A DNA stretch of 64,000 nt, from the NCBI GenBank assembly GCA_944474755.1, contig OX104118.1, forward strand, positions 69,011,575-69,075,574. The letters run 5' to 3'. This document shows, piece after piece, positions 14,301-30,600 of this stretch; the first letter of the stretch is position 1; each line of letters starts with the position of its first letter. The notes beneath the pieces were generated by a model. It ran no database searches. It saw only the letters and a program-made list of their open reading frames with translations, and had not been told where the DNA came from. Position numbers and translations under genes: made by a program. This DNA is from Limnoperna fortunei (lineage: Eukaryota; Mollusca; Bivalvia; Mytilida; Modiolidae).

Positions 14301-17300
14301 CAGGGCATCATGTAAACAGAAACTACCACTAAAGAGTATTCCAGGACACCATGTAAACAGAAACTACCACTAAAGAGTATTCCAGGACATCATGTAAACA
14401 GAAACTACCACTAAAGAGTATTCCAGGACACCATGTAAACAGAAACTACCACTAAAGAGTATTCCAGAACACCATGTAAACAGAAACTACCACTAAAGAG
14501 TATTCCAGGACACCATGTAAACAGAAACTAACACTAAAGAGTATTCCAGGACATCATGTAAACAGAAACTACCACTAAAGAGGATTCCAGGACACCATGT
14601 AAACAGAAACTACCACTAAAGAGTATTCCAGGACATCATGTAAACAGAAACTACCACTAAGGAGTATTCCAGGACATCATGTAAACAGAAACTACCACTA
14701 AAGAGTATTCCAGGACATCATGTAAACAGAAACTACCACTAAAGAGTATTCCAGGACACCATGTAAACAGAAACTACCACTAAAGAGTATTCCAGGACAC
14801 CATGTAAACAGAAACTACCACTAAAGAGTATTCCAGGACACCATGTAAACAGAAACTACCACTAAAGAGTATTCCGGGACACCATGTAAACGGAAACTAC
14901 CACTAAAGAGTATTGCAGGACATCATGTAAACAGAAACTACCACTAAAGAGTATTCCAGGACATCATGTAAACAGAAACTACCACTAAAGAGTATTCCAG
15001 GACACCATGTAAACAGAAACTACCACTAAAGAGTATTCCAGGACATCATGTAAACAGAAACTACCACTAAAGAGTATTCCAGGACACCATGTAAACAGAA
15101 ACTACCACTAAAGAGTGTTCCAGGACATCATGTAAACAGAAACTACCGCTAAAGAGTATTCCAGGACACCATGTAAACAGAAACTACCACTAAAGAGTAT
15201 TCCAGGACACCATGTAAACAGAAACTACCACTAAAGAGTATTCCAGGACACCATGTAAACAGCAACTACCACTAAAGAGTATTCCAGGATATCATGTAAA
15301 CAGAAACTACCACTAAAGAGTATTCCAGAACACCATGTAAACAGAAACTACCACTAAAGAGTATTCCAGGACATCATGTAAACAGAAACTACCACTAAAG
15401 AGTATTCCAGAACACCATGTAAACAGAAACTTCCAGTAAAGAGTATTCCAGGACATCATGTAAACAGAAACTACCACTAAAGAGTATTACAGAACACCAT
15501 GTAAACAGAAACTTCCAGTAAAGAGTATTCCAGGACATCATGCAAACAGAAACTACCACTAAAGAGTATTCCAGAACACCATGTAAACAGAAACTTCCAG
15601 TAAAGAGTATTCCAGGACATCATGTAAACAGAAACTACCACTAAAGAGTATTACAGAACACCATTTAAAAAGAAACTACCACTGAAGAGTATTCCAGGAC
15701 ATCATGTAAACAAAAACTACCACTAATGAGTATTCCAGGACATCATGTAAACAGAAACTACCACTAAAGAGTATTCCAGGACATCATGTAAACAGAAACT
15801 ACCACTAAAGAGTATTCCAGAACACCATGTAAACAGAAACTACCACTAAAGAGTATTCCAGGACATCATGTAAACAGAAACTACCACTAAAGAGTATTCC
15901 AGAACACCATGTAAACAGAAACTACCACTAAAGAGTATTCCAGGACACCATGTAAACAGAAACTACCACTAAAGAGTATTCCAGAACACCATGTAAACAG
16001 AAACTACCACTAAAGAGTATTCCAGGACATCATATAAACAGAAACTACCACTAAAGAGTATTCCAGGGCATCATGTAAACAGAAACTACCACTAAAGAGT
16101 ATTCCAGGACACCATGTAAACAGAAACTACCACTAAAGAGTATTCCAGGACATCATGTAAACAGAAACTACCACTAAAGAGTATTCCAGGACACCATGTA
16201 AACAGAAACTACCACTAAAGAGTATTCCAGAACACCATGTAAACAGAAACTACCACTAAAGAGTATTCAAGGACACCATGTAAACAGAAACTACCACTAA
16301 AGAGTATTCCAGGACATCATTTAAACAGAAACTACCGCTAAAGAGTATTCCAGGACACCATGTAAACAGAAATTACCACTAAATAGTATTCCAGGACATC
16401 ATGTAAACAGAAACTACCACTAAAGAGTATTCCAGGACACCATGTAAACAGAAACTACCACTAACGAGTATTCCAGAACACCATGTAAACAGAAACTACC
16501 TCAAAAGAGTATTCCAGGACACCATGTAAACAGAAACTACCACTAAAGAGTATTCCGGGACACCATGTAAACAGAAACTACCACTAAAGAGTATTCAAGG
16601 ACAACATGTAAACAGAAACTACCACTAAAGAGTATTCCGGGACACCATGTAAACAGAAACTACCACTAAAGAGTATTCAAGGACACTATGTAAACAGAAA
16701 CTTCCACTAAAGAGTATTCCAGGACACCATGTTAACAGAAACTACCACTAAAGAGTATTCAAGGACACCATGTAGACAGAAACTACCGCTAAAGAGTATT
16801 CCAGGACATCATGTAAACAGAAACTACCACTAAAGAGTATTCCAGGACACCATGTAAACAGAAACTACCACTAAAGAGTATTCCAGGACATCTTGTAAAC
16901 AGAAACTACCACTAACGAGTATTCCAGGACACCATGTAAACAGAAAGTACCCCTAAAGAGTATTCCAGGACACTATGTAAACAGAAACTACCACTAAAGA
17001 GAATTCCAGGACATCATGTAAACAGAAACTACCACAAAAGAGTATTCCAGGACATCATGTAAACAAAAACTACCACTAAAGAGTATTCCTGGACATCATG
17101 TAAATAGAAATTACCACAAAAGAGTATTCCAGAACACCATGTAAACAGACTACCACTAAAGAGTATTCCAGGACATCAAGTAAACAGAAACTACCACTAA
17201 GGAGTATTCCAGGACATCATGTAAACAGAAACTACCACTAAAGAGTATTCCAGGACATCATGTAAACAGAAACTACCACTAAAGAGTATTCCAGGACACC

Positions 17301-20300
17301 ATGTAAACAGAAACTACCACTAAAGAGTATTCCAGGATATCATGTAAACAGAAACTACCACTAAAGAGTATTCCAGAACACCATGTAAACAGAAACTACC
17401 ACTAAAGAGTTTTCCAGGACATCATGTAAACAGAAACTACCACTAAAGAGTATTCCAGGACACCATGTAAACAGAAACTACCACTAAAGAGTATTCCAGG
17501 ACATCATGTAAACAGAAACTACCACTAAGGAGTATTCCAGGACATCATGTAAACAGAAACTACCACTAAAGAGTATTCCAGGACATCATGTAAACAGAAA
17601 CTACCACTAAAGAGTATTCCAGGACACCATGTAAACAGAAACTACCACTAAAGATTATTCCAGGACACCATGTAAACAGACACTACCACTAAAGAGTATT
17701 CCGGGACACCATGTAAACAGAAACTACCACTAAAGAGTATTCCAGGACACCATGTAAACGGAAACTACCACTAAAGAGTATTCCGGGACACCATGTAAAC
17801 GGAAACTACCACTAAAGAGTATTCCAGGACACCATGTAAACAGAAACTACCACTAAAGAGTATTCCGGGACACCATGTAAACAGAAACTACCACTAAAGA
17901 GTATTCCGGGACACCATGTAAACGGAAACTACCACTAAAGAGTATTGCAGGACATCATGTAAACAGAAACTACCACTAAAGAGTATTGCAGGACATCATG
18001 TAAACAGAAACTACCACTAAAGAGTATTCCAGGACATCATGTAAACAGAAACTACCACTAAAGAGTATTCCAGGACATCATGTAAACAGAAACTACCACT
18101 AAAGAGCATTCCAGGACATCATGTAAACAGAAACTACCACTAATGAGTATTCCAGGACATCATGTAAACAGAAACTACCACTAAAGAGTATTCCAGGACA
18201 TCCTGTAAACAGAAACTACCACTAAAGAATATTCCAGGACATCATGTAAACAGAAACTACCACTAAAGAGTATTCCAGAACACCATGTAAACAGCAACTA
18301 TCACTAAAGAGTATTCCAGGACATCATGTAAACAGAAACTACCACTAAAGAGTATTCCAGGACATCATGTAAATAAAAACTACCACTAAAGAGTATTCCA
18401 GGACATCATGTAAACAGGAACTACCACTAAAGAGTATTCCAGGACATCATGTAAACAGAAACTACCACTAAAGAGTATTCCAAGACATCATGTAAACAGA
18501 AACTACCAGTCAAGAGTATTCCAGGACATCATGTAAACAGAAACTACCACTAAAGAGTATTCAAGGACACCATGTAAACAGAAACTACCACTAAAGAGTA
18601 TTCCAGGACACCATGTAAACAGAAACTACCACTAAAGAGTATTCCAGGACATCATGTAAACAGAAACTACCACTAAAGAGTATTCCAGGACACCATGTAA
18701 ACAGAAACTACCTCTAAAGAGTATTCCAGGACACCATGTAAACAGAAACTACCACTAAAGAGTATTCCAGGACATCATGTAAACAGAAACTACCACTAAA
18801 GAGTATTCCAGGACATCATGTAAACAGAAACTACCACTAAAGAGTATTCCAGGACACCATGTAAACAGAAACTACCACTAAAGAGTATTCCAGGACATCA
18901 TGTAAACAGAAACTACCACTAAAGAGTATTCCAGGACACCATGTAAACAGAAACTACCACTAAAGAGTATTCCAGGACACCGTGTAAACAGAAACTACCA
19001 CTAAAGAGTATTCCAGGATATCATGTAAACAGAAACTACCACTAAAGAGTATTCCAGAACACCATGTAAACAGAAACTACCACTAAAGAGTATTCCAGGA
19101 CATCATGTAAACAGAAACTACCACTAAAGAGTATTCCAGAACTCCATGTAAACAGAACCTTCCAGTAAAGAGTATTCCAGGACATCATGTAAACAGAAAC
19201 TACCACTAAAGAGTATTACAGAACACCATTTAAACAGAAACTACCACTAAAGAGTATTGCAGGACATCATGTAAACAGAAACTACCACTAATGAGTATTC
19301 CAGGACATCATGTAAACAGAAACTACCACTAAAGAGTATTCCAGGACATCATGTAAACAGAAACTACCACTAAAGAGTATTCCAGAACACCATGTAAACA
19401 GAAATTACCACTAAAGAGTATTCCAGGACATCATGTAAACAGAAACTACCACTAAAGAGTATTCCAGAACACCTTGTAAACAGAAACTACCACTAAAGAG
19501 TATTCCAGTACACCATGTAAACAGAAACTACCACTAAAGAGTATTCCAGAACACCATGTAAACAGAAACTACCACTAAAGAGTATTCCAGGACATCATAT
19601 AAACCGAAAATACCACTAAAGAGTATTCCAGGGCATCATGTAAACAGAAACTACCACTAAAGAGTATTCCAGGACATCATGTAAACAGAAACTACCACTA
19701 AAGAGTATTCCAGAACACCATGTAAACAGAAACTACCACCAAAGAGTATTCCAGGACACCATGTAAACAGAAACTACCACTAAAGAGAATTCCAGGACAC
19801 CATGTAAACAGAAACTACCACTAAAGAGTATTCCAGGACATCATGTAAACAGAAACTACCACTAACGAGTATTCCAGAACACCATGTAAACAGAAACTAC
19901 CTCAAAAGAGTATTCCAGGACACCATGTAAACAGAAACTACCACTAAAGAGTATTCCGGGACACCATGTAAACAGAAACTACCACTAAAGAGTATTCAAG
20001 GACACCATGTAAACAGAAACTACCACTAAAGAGTATTCCGGGACACCATGTAAACAGAAACTACCACTAAAGAGTATTCAAGGACACCATGTAAACAGAA
20101 ACTACCACTAAAGAGTATTCCAGGACACCATGTAAACAGAAACTACCACTAAAGAGTATTCCAGGACACCATGTAGACAGAAACTACCGCTAAAGAGTAT
20201 TCTAGGACATCATGTAAACAGAAACTACCACTAAAGAGTATTCCAGGACATCATGTAAACAGAAACTACCACTAAAGAGTATTCCAGGACATCATGTAAA

Positions 20301-23300
20301 CAGAAACTACCACTAAAGAGTATTCCAGGACATCATGTAAACAGAAACTACCACTAATGAGTATTCCAGGACATCATGTAAACAGAAACTACCACTAAAG
20401 AGTATTCCAGGACATCCTGTAAACAGAAACTACCACTAAAGAGTATTCCAGGACATCATGTAAACAGAAACTACCACTAAAGAGTATTCCAGAACACCAT
20501 GTAAACAGCAACTACCACTAAAGAGTATTCCAGGACATCATGTAAACAGAAACTACCACTAAAGAGTATTCCAGGACATCATGTAAATAAAAACTACCAC
20601 TAAAGAGTATTCCAGGACATCATGTAAACAGAAACTACCACTAAAGAGTATTCCAGGACATCATGTAAACAGAAACTACCACTAAAGAGTATTCCAAGAC
20701 ATCATGTAAACAGAAACTACCAGTCAAGAGTATTCCAGGACATCATGTAAACAGAAACTACCACTAAAGAGTATTCAAGGACACCATGTAAACAGAAACT
20801 ACCACTAAAGAGTATTCCAGGACACCATGTAAACAGAAACTACCACTAAAGAGTATTCCAGGACATCATGTAAACAGAAACTACCACTAAAGAGTATTCC
20901 AGGACACCATGTAAACAGAAACTACCACTAAAGAGTATTCCAGGACACCATGTAAACAGAAACTACCACTAAAGAGTATTCCAGGACATCATGTAAACAG
21001 AAACTACCACTAAAGAGTATTCCATAACATCATGTAAACAGAAACTACCACTAAAGAGTATTCCAGGACACCATGTAAACAGAAACTACCACTAAAGAGT
21101 ATTCCAGGACATCATGTAAACAGAAACTACCACTAAAGAGTATTCCAGGACACCATGTAAACAGAAACTACCACTAAAGAGTATTCCAGGACATCATGTA
21201 AACAGAAACTACCACTAAAGAGTATTCCAGGACACCATGTAAACAGAAACTACCACTAAAGAGTATTGCAGGACATCATGTAAACAGAAACTACCGCTAA
21301 AGAGTATTGCAGGACACCATGTAAACAGAAACTACCACTAAAGAGTATTCCAGGACATCATGTAAACAGAAACTACCACTAAAGAGTATTCCAGGACACC
21401 ATGTAAACAGAAACTACCACTAAAGAGTATTCCAGGATATCATGTAAACAGAAACTACCACTAAAGAGTGTTCCAGAACACCATGTAAACAGAAACTACC
21501 ACTAAAGAGTATTCCAGGACATCATGTAAACAGAAACTACCACTAAAGAGCATTCCAGAACACCATGTTAACAGAAACTTCCAGTAAAGAGTATTCCAGG
21601 ACATCATGTAAACAGAAACTACCACTAAAGAGTATTACAGAACACCATGTAAACAGAAACTACAACTAAAGAGTATTCCAGGACATCATGCAAACAGAAA
21701 CAACCACTAAAGAGTATTCCAGAACACCATGTAAACAGAAACTTCCAGTAAAGAGTATTCCAGGACATCATGTAAACAGAAACTACAACTAAAGAGTATT
21801 ACAGAACACCATTTAAACAGAAACTACCACTGAAGAGTATTCCAGGACATCATGTAAACAAAAACTACCACTAATGAGTATTCCAGGACATCATGTAAAC
21901 AGAAACTACCACTAAAGAGTATTCCAGGACATCATGTAAACAGAAACTACCACTAAAGAGTATTCCAGAACACCATGTAAACAGAAACTACCACTAAAGA
22001 GTATTCCAGGACATCATGTAAACAGAAACTACCACTAAAGAGTATTCCAGAACACCTTGTAAACAGAAACTACCACTAAAGAGTATTCCAGGACACCATG
22101 TAAACAGAAACTACCACTAAAGAGTATTCCAGAACACCATGTAAACAGAAACTACCACTAAAGAGTATTCCAGGACATCATATAAACAGAAACTACCACT
22201 AAAGAGTATTCCAGGGCATCATGTAAACAGAAACTACCACTAAAGAGTATTCCAGGACACCATGTAAACAGAAACTACCACTAAAGAGTATTCCAGGACA
22301 TCATGTAAACAGAAACTACCACTAAAGAGTATTCCAAGACATCATGTAAACAGAAACTACCAGTCAAGACTATTCCAGGACATCATGTAAACAGAAACTA
22401 CCACTAAAGAGTATTCAAGGACACCATGTAAACAGAAACTACCACTAAAGAGTATTCCAGGACACCATGTAAACAGAAACTACCACTAAAGAGTATTCCA
22501 GGACATCATGTAAACAGAAACTACCACTAAAGAGTATTCCAGGACACCATGTAAACAGAAACTACCACTAAAGAGTATTCCAGGACACCATGTAAACAGA
22601 AACTACCACTAAAGAGTATTCCAGGACATCATGTAAACAGAAACTACCACTAAAGAGTATTCCAGGACATCATGTAAACAGAAACTACCACTAAAGAGTA
22701 TTCCAGGACATCATGTAAACAGAAACTACCACTAAAGAGTATTCCAGAACACCATGTAAACAGAAATTGCCACTAAAGAGTATTCCAGGACATCATGTAA
22801 ACAGAAACTACCACTAAAGAGTATTCCAGAACACCTTGTAAACAGAAACTACCACTAAAGAGTATTCCAGTACACCATGTAAACAGAATCTACCACTAAA
22901 GAGTATTCCAGAACACCATGTAAACAGAAACTACCACTAAAGAGTATTCCAGGACATCATATAAACCGAAACTACCACTAAAGAGTATTCCAGGGCATCA
23001 TGTAAACAGAAACTACCACTAAAGAGTATTCCAGGACATCATGTAAACAGAAACTACCACTAAAGAGTATTCCAGAACACCATGTAAACAGAAACTATCA
23101 CTAAAGAGTATTCCAGGACACCATGTAAACAGAAACTACCACTAAAGAGAATTCCAGGACACCATGTAAACAGAAACTACCACTAAAGAGTATTCCAGGA
23201 CATCATGTAAACAGAAACTACCACTAACGAGTATTCCAGAACACCATGTAAACAGAAACTACCTCAAAAGAGTATTCCAGGACACCATGTAAACAGAAAC

Positions 23301-26300
23301 TACCACTAAAGAGTATTCCGGGACACCATGTAAACAGAAACTACCACTAAAGAGTATTCAAGGACACCATGTAAACAGAAACTACCACTAAAGAGTATTC
23401 CGGTACACCATGTAAACAGAAACTACCACTAAAGAGTATTCAAGGACACCATGTAAACAGAAACTACCACTAAAGAGTATTCCAGGACACCATGTAAACA
23501 GAAACTACCACTAAAGAGTATTCCAGGACACCATGTAGACAGAAACTACCGCTGAAGAGTATTCTAGGACATCATGTAAACAGAAACTACCACTAAAGAG
23601 TATTCCAGGACATCATGTAAACAGAAACTACCACTAAAGAGTATTCCAGGACATCATGTAAACAGAAACTACCACTAAAGAGTATTCCAGGACATCATGT
23701 AAACAGAAACTACCACTAATGAGTATTCCAGGACATCATGTAAACAGAAACTACCACTAAAGAGTATTCCAGGACATCTTGTAAACAGAAACTACCACTA
23801 AAGAGTATTCCAGGACATCATGTAAACAGAAACTACCACTAAAGAGTATTCCAGAACACCATGTAAACAGCAACTACCACTAAAGAGTATTCCAGGACAT
23901 CATGTAAACAGAAACTACCACTAAAGAGTATTCCAGGACATCATGTAAATAAAAACTACCACTAAAGAGTATTCCAGGACATCATGTAAACAGGAACTAC
24001 CACTAAAGAGTATTCCAGGACATCATGTAAACAGAAACTACCACTAAAGAGTATTCCAAGACATCATGTAAACAGAAACTACCAGTCAAGAGTATTCCAG
24101 GACATCATGTAAACAGAAACTACCACTAAAGAGTATTCAAGGACACCATGTAAACAGAAACTACCACTAAAGAGTATTCCAGGACACCATGTAAACAGAA
24201 ACTACCACTAAAGAGTATTCCAGGACATCATGTAAACAGAAACTACCACTAAAGAGTATTCCAGGACACCATGTAAACAGAAACTACCACTAAAGAGTAT
24301 TCCAGGACACCATGTAAACAGAAACTACCACTAAAGAGTATTCCAGGACATCATGTAAACAGAAACTACCACTAAAGAGTATTCCAGGACATCATGTAAA
24401 CAGAAACTACCACTAAAGAGTATTCCAGGACACCATGTAAACAGAAACTACCACTAAAGAGTATTCCAGGACATCATGTAAACAGAAACTACCACTAAAG
24501 AGTATTCCAGGACACCATGTAAACAGAAACTACCACTAAAGAGTATTCCAGGACATCATGTAAACAGAAACTACCACTAAAGAGTATTCCAGGACACCAT
24601 GTAAACAGAAACTACCACTAAAGAGTATTCCAGGACATCATGTAAACAGAAACTACCACTAAAGAGTATTCCAGGACACCATGTAAACAGAAACTACCAC
24701 TAAAGAGAATTCCAGGACATCATGTAAACAGAAACTACCACTAAAGAGTATTCCAGGACACCATGTAAACAGAAACTACCACTAAAGAGTATTCCAGGAT
24801 ATCATGTAAACAGAAACTACCACTAAAGAGTATTCCAGAACACCATGTAAACAGAAACTACCACTAAAGAGTATTCCAGGACATCATGCAAACAGAAACA
24901 GCCACTAAAGAGTATTCCAGAACACCATGTAAACAGAAACTACCACTGAAGAGTATTCCAGGACATCATGTAAACAAAAACTACCACTAATGAGTATTCC
25001 AGGACATCATGTAAACAGAAACCAGCACTAAAGAGTATTCCAGGACATCATGTAAACAGAAACTACCACTAAAGAGTATTCCAGAGCACCATGTAAACAG
25101 AAACTACCACTAAAGAGTATTCCAGGACATCATGTAAACAGAAACTACCACTAAAGAGTATTCCAGAACACCTTGTAAACAGAAACTACCACTAAAGAGT
25201 ATTCCAGGACACCATGTAAACAGAAACTACCACTAAAGAGTATTCCAGAACACCATGTAAACAGAAACTACCACTAAAGAGTATTCCAGGACATCATATA
25301 AACATAAACTACCACTAAAGAGTATTCCAGGGCATCATGTAAACAGAAACTACCACTAAAGAGTATTCCAGGACACCATGTAAACAGAAACTACCACTAA
25401 AGAGTATTCCAGGACATCATGTAAACAGAAACTACCACTAAAGAGTATTCCAGGACACCATGTAAACAGAAACTACCACTAAAGAGTATTCCAGAACACC
25501 ATGTAAACAGAAACTACCACTAAAGAGTATTCAAGGACACCATGTAAACAGAAACTACCACTAAAGAGTATTCCAGGACATCATTTAAACAGAAACTACC
25601 GCTAAAGAGTATTCCAGGACATCATGTAAACAGAAACCAGCACTAAAGAGTATTCCAGGACATCATGTAAACAGAAACTACCACTAAAGAGTATTCCAGA
25701 GCACCATGTAAACAGAAACTACCACTAAAGAGTATTCCAGGACATCATGTAAACAGAAACTACCACTAAAGAGTATTCCAGAACACCTTGTAAACAGAAA
25801 CTACCACTAAAGAGTATTCCAGGACACCATGTAAACAGAAACTACCACTAAAGAGTATTCCAGAACACCATGTAAACAGAAACTACCACTAAAGAGTATT
25901 CCAGGACATCATATAAACAGAAACTACCACTAAAGAGTATTCCAGGGCATCATGTAAACAGAAACTACCACTAAAGAGTATTCCAGGACACCATGTAAAC
26001 AGAAACTACCACTAAAGAGTATTCCAGGACATCATGTAAACAGAAACTACCACTAAAGAGTATTCCAGGACACCATGTAAACAGAAACTACCACTAAAGA
26101 GTATTCCAGGACATCATGTAAACAGAAACTACCACTAAAGAGTATTCCAAGACATCATGTAAACAGAAACTACCAGTCAAGAGTATTCCAGGACATCATG
26201 TAAACAGAAACTACCACTAAAGAGTATTCAAGGACACCATGTAAACAGAAACTACCACTAAAGAGTATTCCAGGACACCATGTAAACAGAAACTACCACT

Positions 26301-27621
26301 AAAGAGTATTCCAGGACATCATGTAAACAGAAACTACCACTAAAGAGTATTCCAGGACACCATGTAAACAGAAACTACCACTAAAGAGTATTCCAGGACA
26401 CCATGTAAACAGAAACTACCACTAAAGAGTATTCCAGGACATCATGTAAACAGAAACTACCACTAAAGAGTATTCCAGGACATCATGTAAACAGAAACTA
26501 CCACTAAAGAGTATTCCAGGACACCATGTAAACAGAAACTACCACTAAAGAGTATTCCAGGACATCATGTAAACAGAAACTACCACTAAAGAGTATTCCA
26601 GGACACCATGTAAACAGAAACTACCACTAAAGAGTATTCCAGGACATCATGTAAACAGAAACTACCACTAAAGAGTATTCCAGGACACCATGTAAACAGA
26701 AACTACCACTAAAGAGTATTCCAGGACATCATGTAAACAGAAACTACCACTAAAGAGTATTCCAGGACACCATGTAAACAGAAACTACCACTAAAGAGAA
26801 TTCCAGGACATCATGTAAACAGAAACTACCACTAAAGAGTATTCCAGGACACCATGTAAACAGAAACTACCACTAAAGAGTATTCCAGGATATCATGTAA
26901 ACAGAAACTACCACTAAAGAGTATTCCAGAACACCATGTAAACAGAAACTACCACTAAAGAGTATTCCAGGACATCATGCAAACAGAAACAGCCACTAAA
27001 GAGTATTCCAGAACACCATGTAAACAGAAACTACCACTGAAGAGTATTCCAGGACATCATGTAAACAAAAACTACCACTAATGAGTATTCCAGGACATCA
27101 TGTAAACAGAAACCAGCACTAAAGAGTATTCCAGGACATCATGTAAACAGAAACTACCACTAAAGAGTATTCCAGAGCACCATGTAAACAGAAACTACCA
27201 CTAAAGAGTATTCCAGGACATCATGTAAACAGAAACTACCACTAAAGAGTATTCCAGAACACCTTGTAAACAGAAACTACCACTAAAGAGTATTCCAGGA
27301 CACCATGTAAACAGAAACTACCACTAAAGAGTATTCCAGAACACCATGTAAACAGAAACTACCACTAAAGAGTATTCCAGGACATCATATAAACAGAAAC
27401 TACCACTAAAGAGTATTCCAGGGCATCATGTAAACAGAAACTACCACTAAAGAGTATTCCAGGACACCATGTAAACAGAAACTACCACTAAAGAGTATTC
27501 CAGGACATCATGTAAACAGAAACTACCACTAAAGAGTATTCCAGGACACCATGTAAACAGAAACTACCACTAAAGAGTATTCCAGAACACCATGTAAACA
27601 GAAACTACCACTAAAGAGTAT

Positions 27622-30600
27622 TCAAGGACACCATGTAAACAGAAACTACCACTAAAGAGTATTCCAGGACATCATTTAAACAGAAACTACCGCTAAAGAG
27701 TATTCCAGGACACCATGTAAACAGAAATTACCACTAAAGAGTATTCCAAGACATCATGTAAACAGAAACTACCACTAAAGAGTATTCCAGGACACCATGT
27801 AAACAGAAACTACCACTAACGAGTATTCCAGAACACCATGTAAACAGAAACTACCTCAAAAGAGTATTCCAGGACACCATGTAAACAGAAACTACCACTA
27901 AAGAGTATTCCGGGACACCATGTGAACAGAAACTACCACTAAAGAGTATTCAAGGACACCATGTAAACAGAAACTACCACTAAAGAGTATTCCGGTACAC
28001 CATGTAAACAGAAACTACCACTAAAGAGTATTCAAGGACACCATGTAAACAGAAACTACCACTAAAGAGTATTCCGGGACACCATGTAAACAGAAACTAC
28101 CACTCAAGAGTATTCCAGGACACCATGTAAACAGAAACTACCACTAAAGAGTATTCCAGGACACCATGTTAACAGAAACTACCACTAAAGAGTATTCAAG
28201 GACACCATGTAGACAGAAACTACCGCTAAAGAGTATTCCAGGACATCATGTAAACAGAAACTACCACTAAAGAGTATTCCAGGACATCATGTAAACAGAA
28301 ACTACCACTAAAGAGTATTCCAGGACACCATGTAAACAGAAACTACCACTAAAGAGTATTCCAGGACATCTTGTAAACAGAAACTACCACTAAAGAGTAT
28401 TCCAGGACACCATGTAAACAGAAACTACCACAAAAGAGTATTCCAGGACATCATGTAAACAGAAACTACCACTAAAGAGTATTCCAGGACATCATGTAAA
28501 CAGAAACTACCACTAAAGAGTATTCCAGGACACCATGTAAACAGAAACTACCACTAAAGAGTATTCCAGGACATCTTGTAAACAGAAACTACCCCTAAAG
28601 AGTATTCTAGGACACTATGTAAACAGAAACTACCACTAAAGAGTATTCCAGGACATCATGTAAACAGAAACTACCACAAAAGAGTATTCCAGGACATCAT
28701 GTAAACAAAAACTACCTCTAAAGAGTATTCCTGGACATCATGTAAACAGAAACTACCACAAAAGAGTATTCCAGAACACCATGTAAACAGACTACCACTA
28801 AAGAGTATTCCAGGACATCAAATAAACAGAAACTACCACTAAGGAGTATTCCAGGACATCATGTAAACAGAAACTACCACTAAAGAGTATTCCAGGACAT
28901 CATGTAAACAGAAACTATAACAAAACAGTAGTATTCCAGGACACCATGTAAACAGAAACTACCACTAAAGAGTATTCCAGGATATCATGTAAACAGAAAC
29001 TACCACTAAAGAGTATTCCAGAACACCATGTAAACAGAAACTACCACTAAAGAGTATTCCAGGATATCATGCAAACAGAAACAACCACTAAAGAGTATTC
29101 CAGAACACCATGTAAACAGAAACTTCCAGTAAAGAGTATTCCAGGACATCATGTAAGCAGAAACTACCACTAAAGAGTATTACAGAACACCATTTAAACA
29201 GAAACTACCACTGAAGAGTATTCCAGGACATCATGTAAACAAAAACTACCACTAATGAGTATTCCAGGACATCATGTAAACAGAAACCAGCACTAAAGAG
29301 TATTCCAGGACATCATGTAAACAGAAACTACCACTAAAGAGTATTCCAGAGCACCATGTAAACAGAAACTACCACTAAAGAGTATTCCAGGACATCATGT
29401 AAACAGAAACTACCACTAAAGAGTATTCCAGGACACCATGTAAACAGAAACTACCACTAAAGAGTATTCCAGGATATCATGTAAACAGAAACTACCACTA
29501 AAGAGTATTCCAGAACACCATGTAAACAGAAACTACCACTAAAGAGTATTCCAGGACATCATGTAAACAGAAACTACCACTAAAGAGTATTCCAGAACAC
29601 CATGTAAACAGAAACTTCCAGTAAAGAGTATTCCAGGACATCATGTAAACAGAAACTACCACTAAAGAGTATTACAGAACACCATGTAAACAGAAACTAC
29701 CACTAAAGAGTATTCCAGGACATCATGCAAACAGAAACAACCACTAAAGAGTATTCCAGAACACCATGTAAACAGAAACTTCCAGTAAAGAGTATTCCAG
29801 GACATCATGTAAGCAGAAACTACCACTAAAGAGTATTACAGAACACCATTTAAACAGAAACTACCACTGAAGAGTATTCCAGGACATCATGTAAACAAAA
29901 ACTACCACTAATGAGTATTCCAGGACATCATGTAAACAGAAACCAGCACTAAAGAGTATTCCAGGACATCATGTAAACAGAAACTACCACTAAAGAGTAT
30001 TCCAGAGCACCATGTAAACAGAAACTACCACTAAAGAGTATTCCAGGACATCATGTAAACAGAAACTACCACTAAAGAGTATTCCAGAACACCTTGTAAA
30101 CAGAAACTACCACTAAAGAGTATTCCAGGACACCATGTAAACAGAAACTACCACTAAAGAGTATTCCAGAACACCATGTAAACAGAAACTACCACTAAAG
30201 AGTATTCCAGGACATCATATAAACAGAAACTACCACTAAAGAGTATTCCAGGGCATCATGTAAACAGAAACTACCACTAAAGAGTATTCCAGGACACCAT
30301 GTAAACAGAAACTACCACTAAAGAGTATTCCAGGACATCATGTAAACAGAAACTACCACTAAAGAGTATTCCAGGACACCATGTAAACAGAAACTACCAC
30401 TAAAGAGTATTCCAGAACACCATGTAAACAGAAACTACCACTAAAGAGTATTCAAGGACACCATGTAAACAGAAACTACCACTAAAGAGTATTCCAGGAC
30501 ATCATTTAAACAGAAACTACCGCTAAAGAGTATTCCAGGACACCATGTAAACAGAAATTACCACTAAAGAGTATTCCAGGACATCATGTAAACAGAAACT

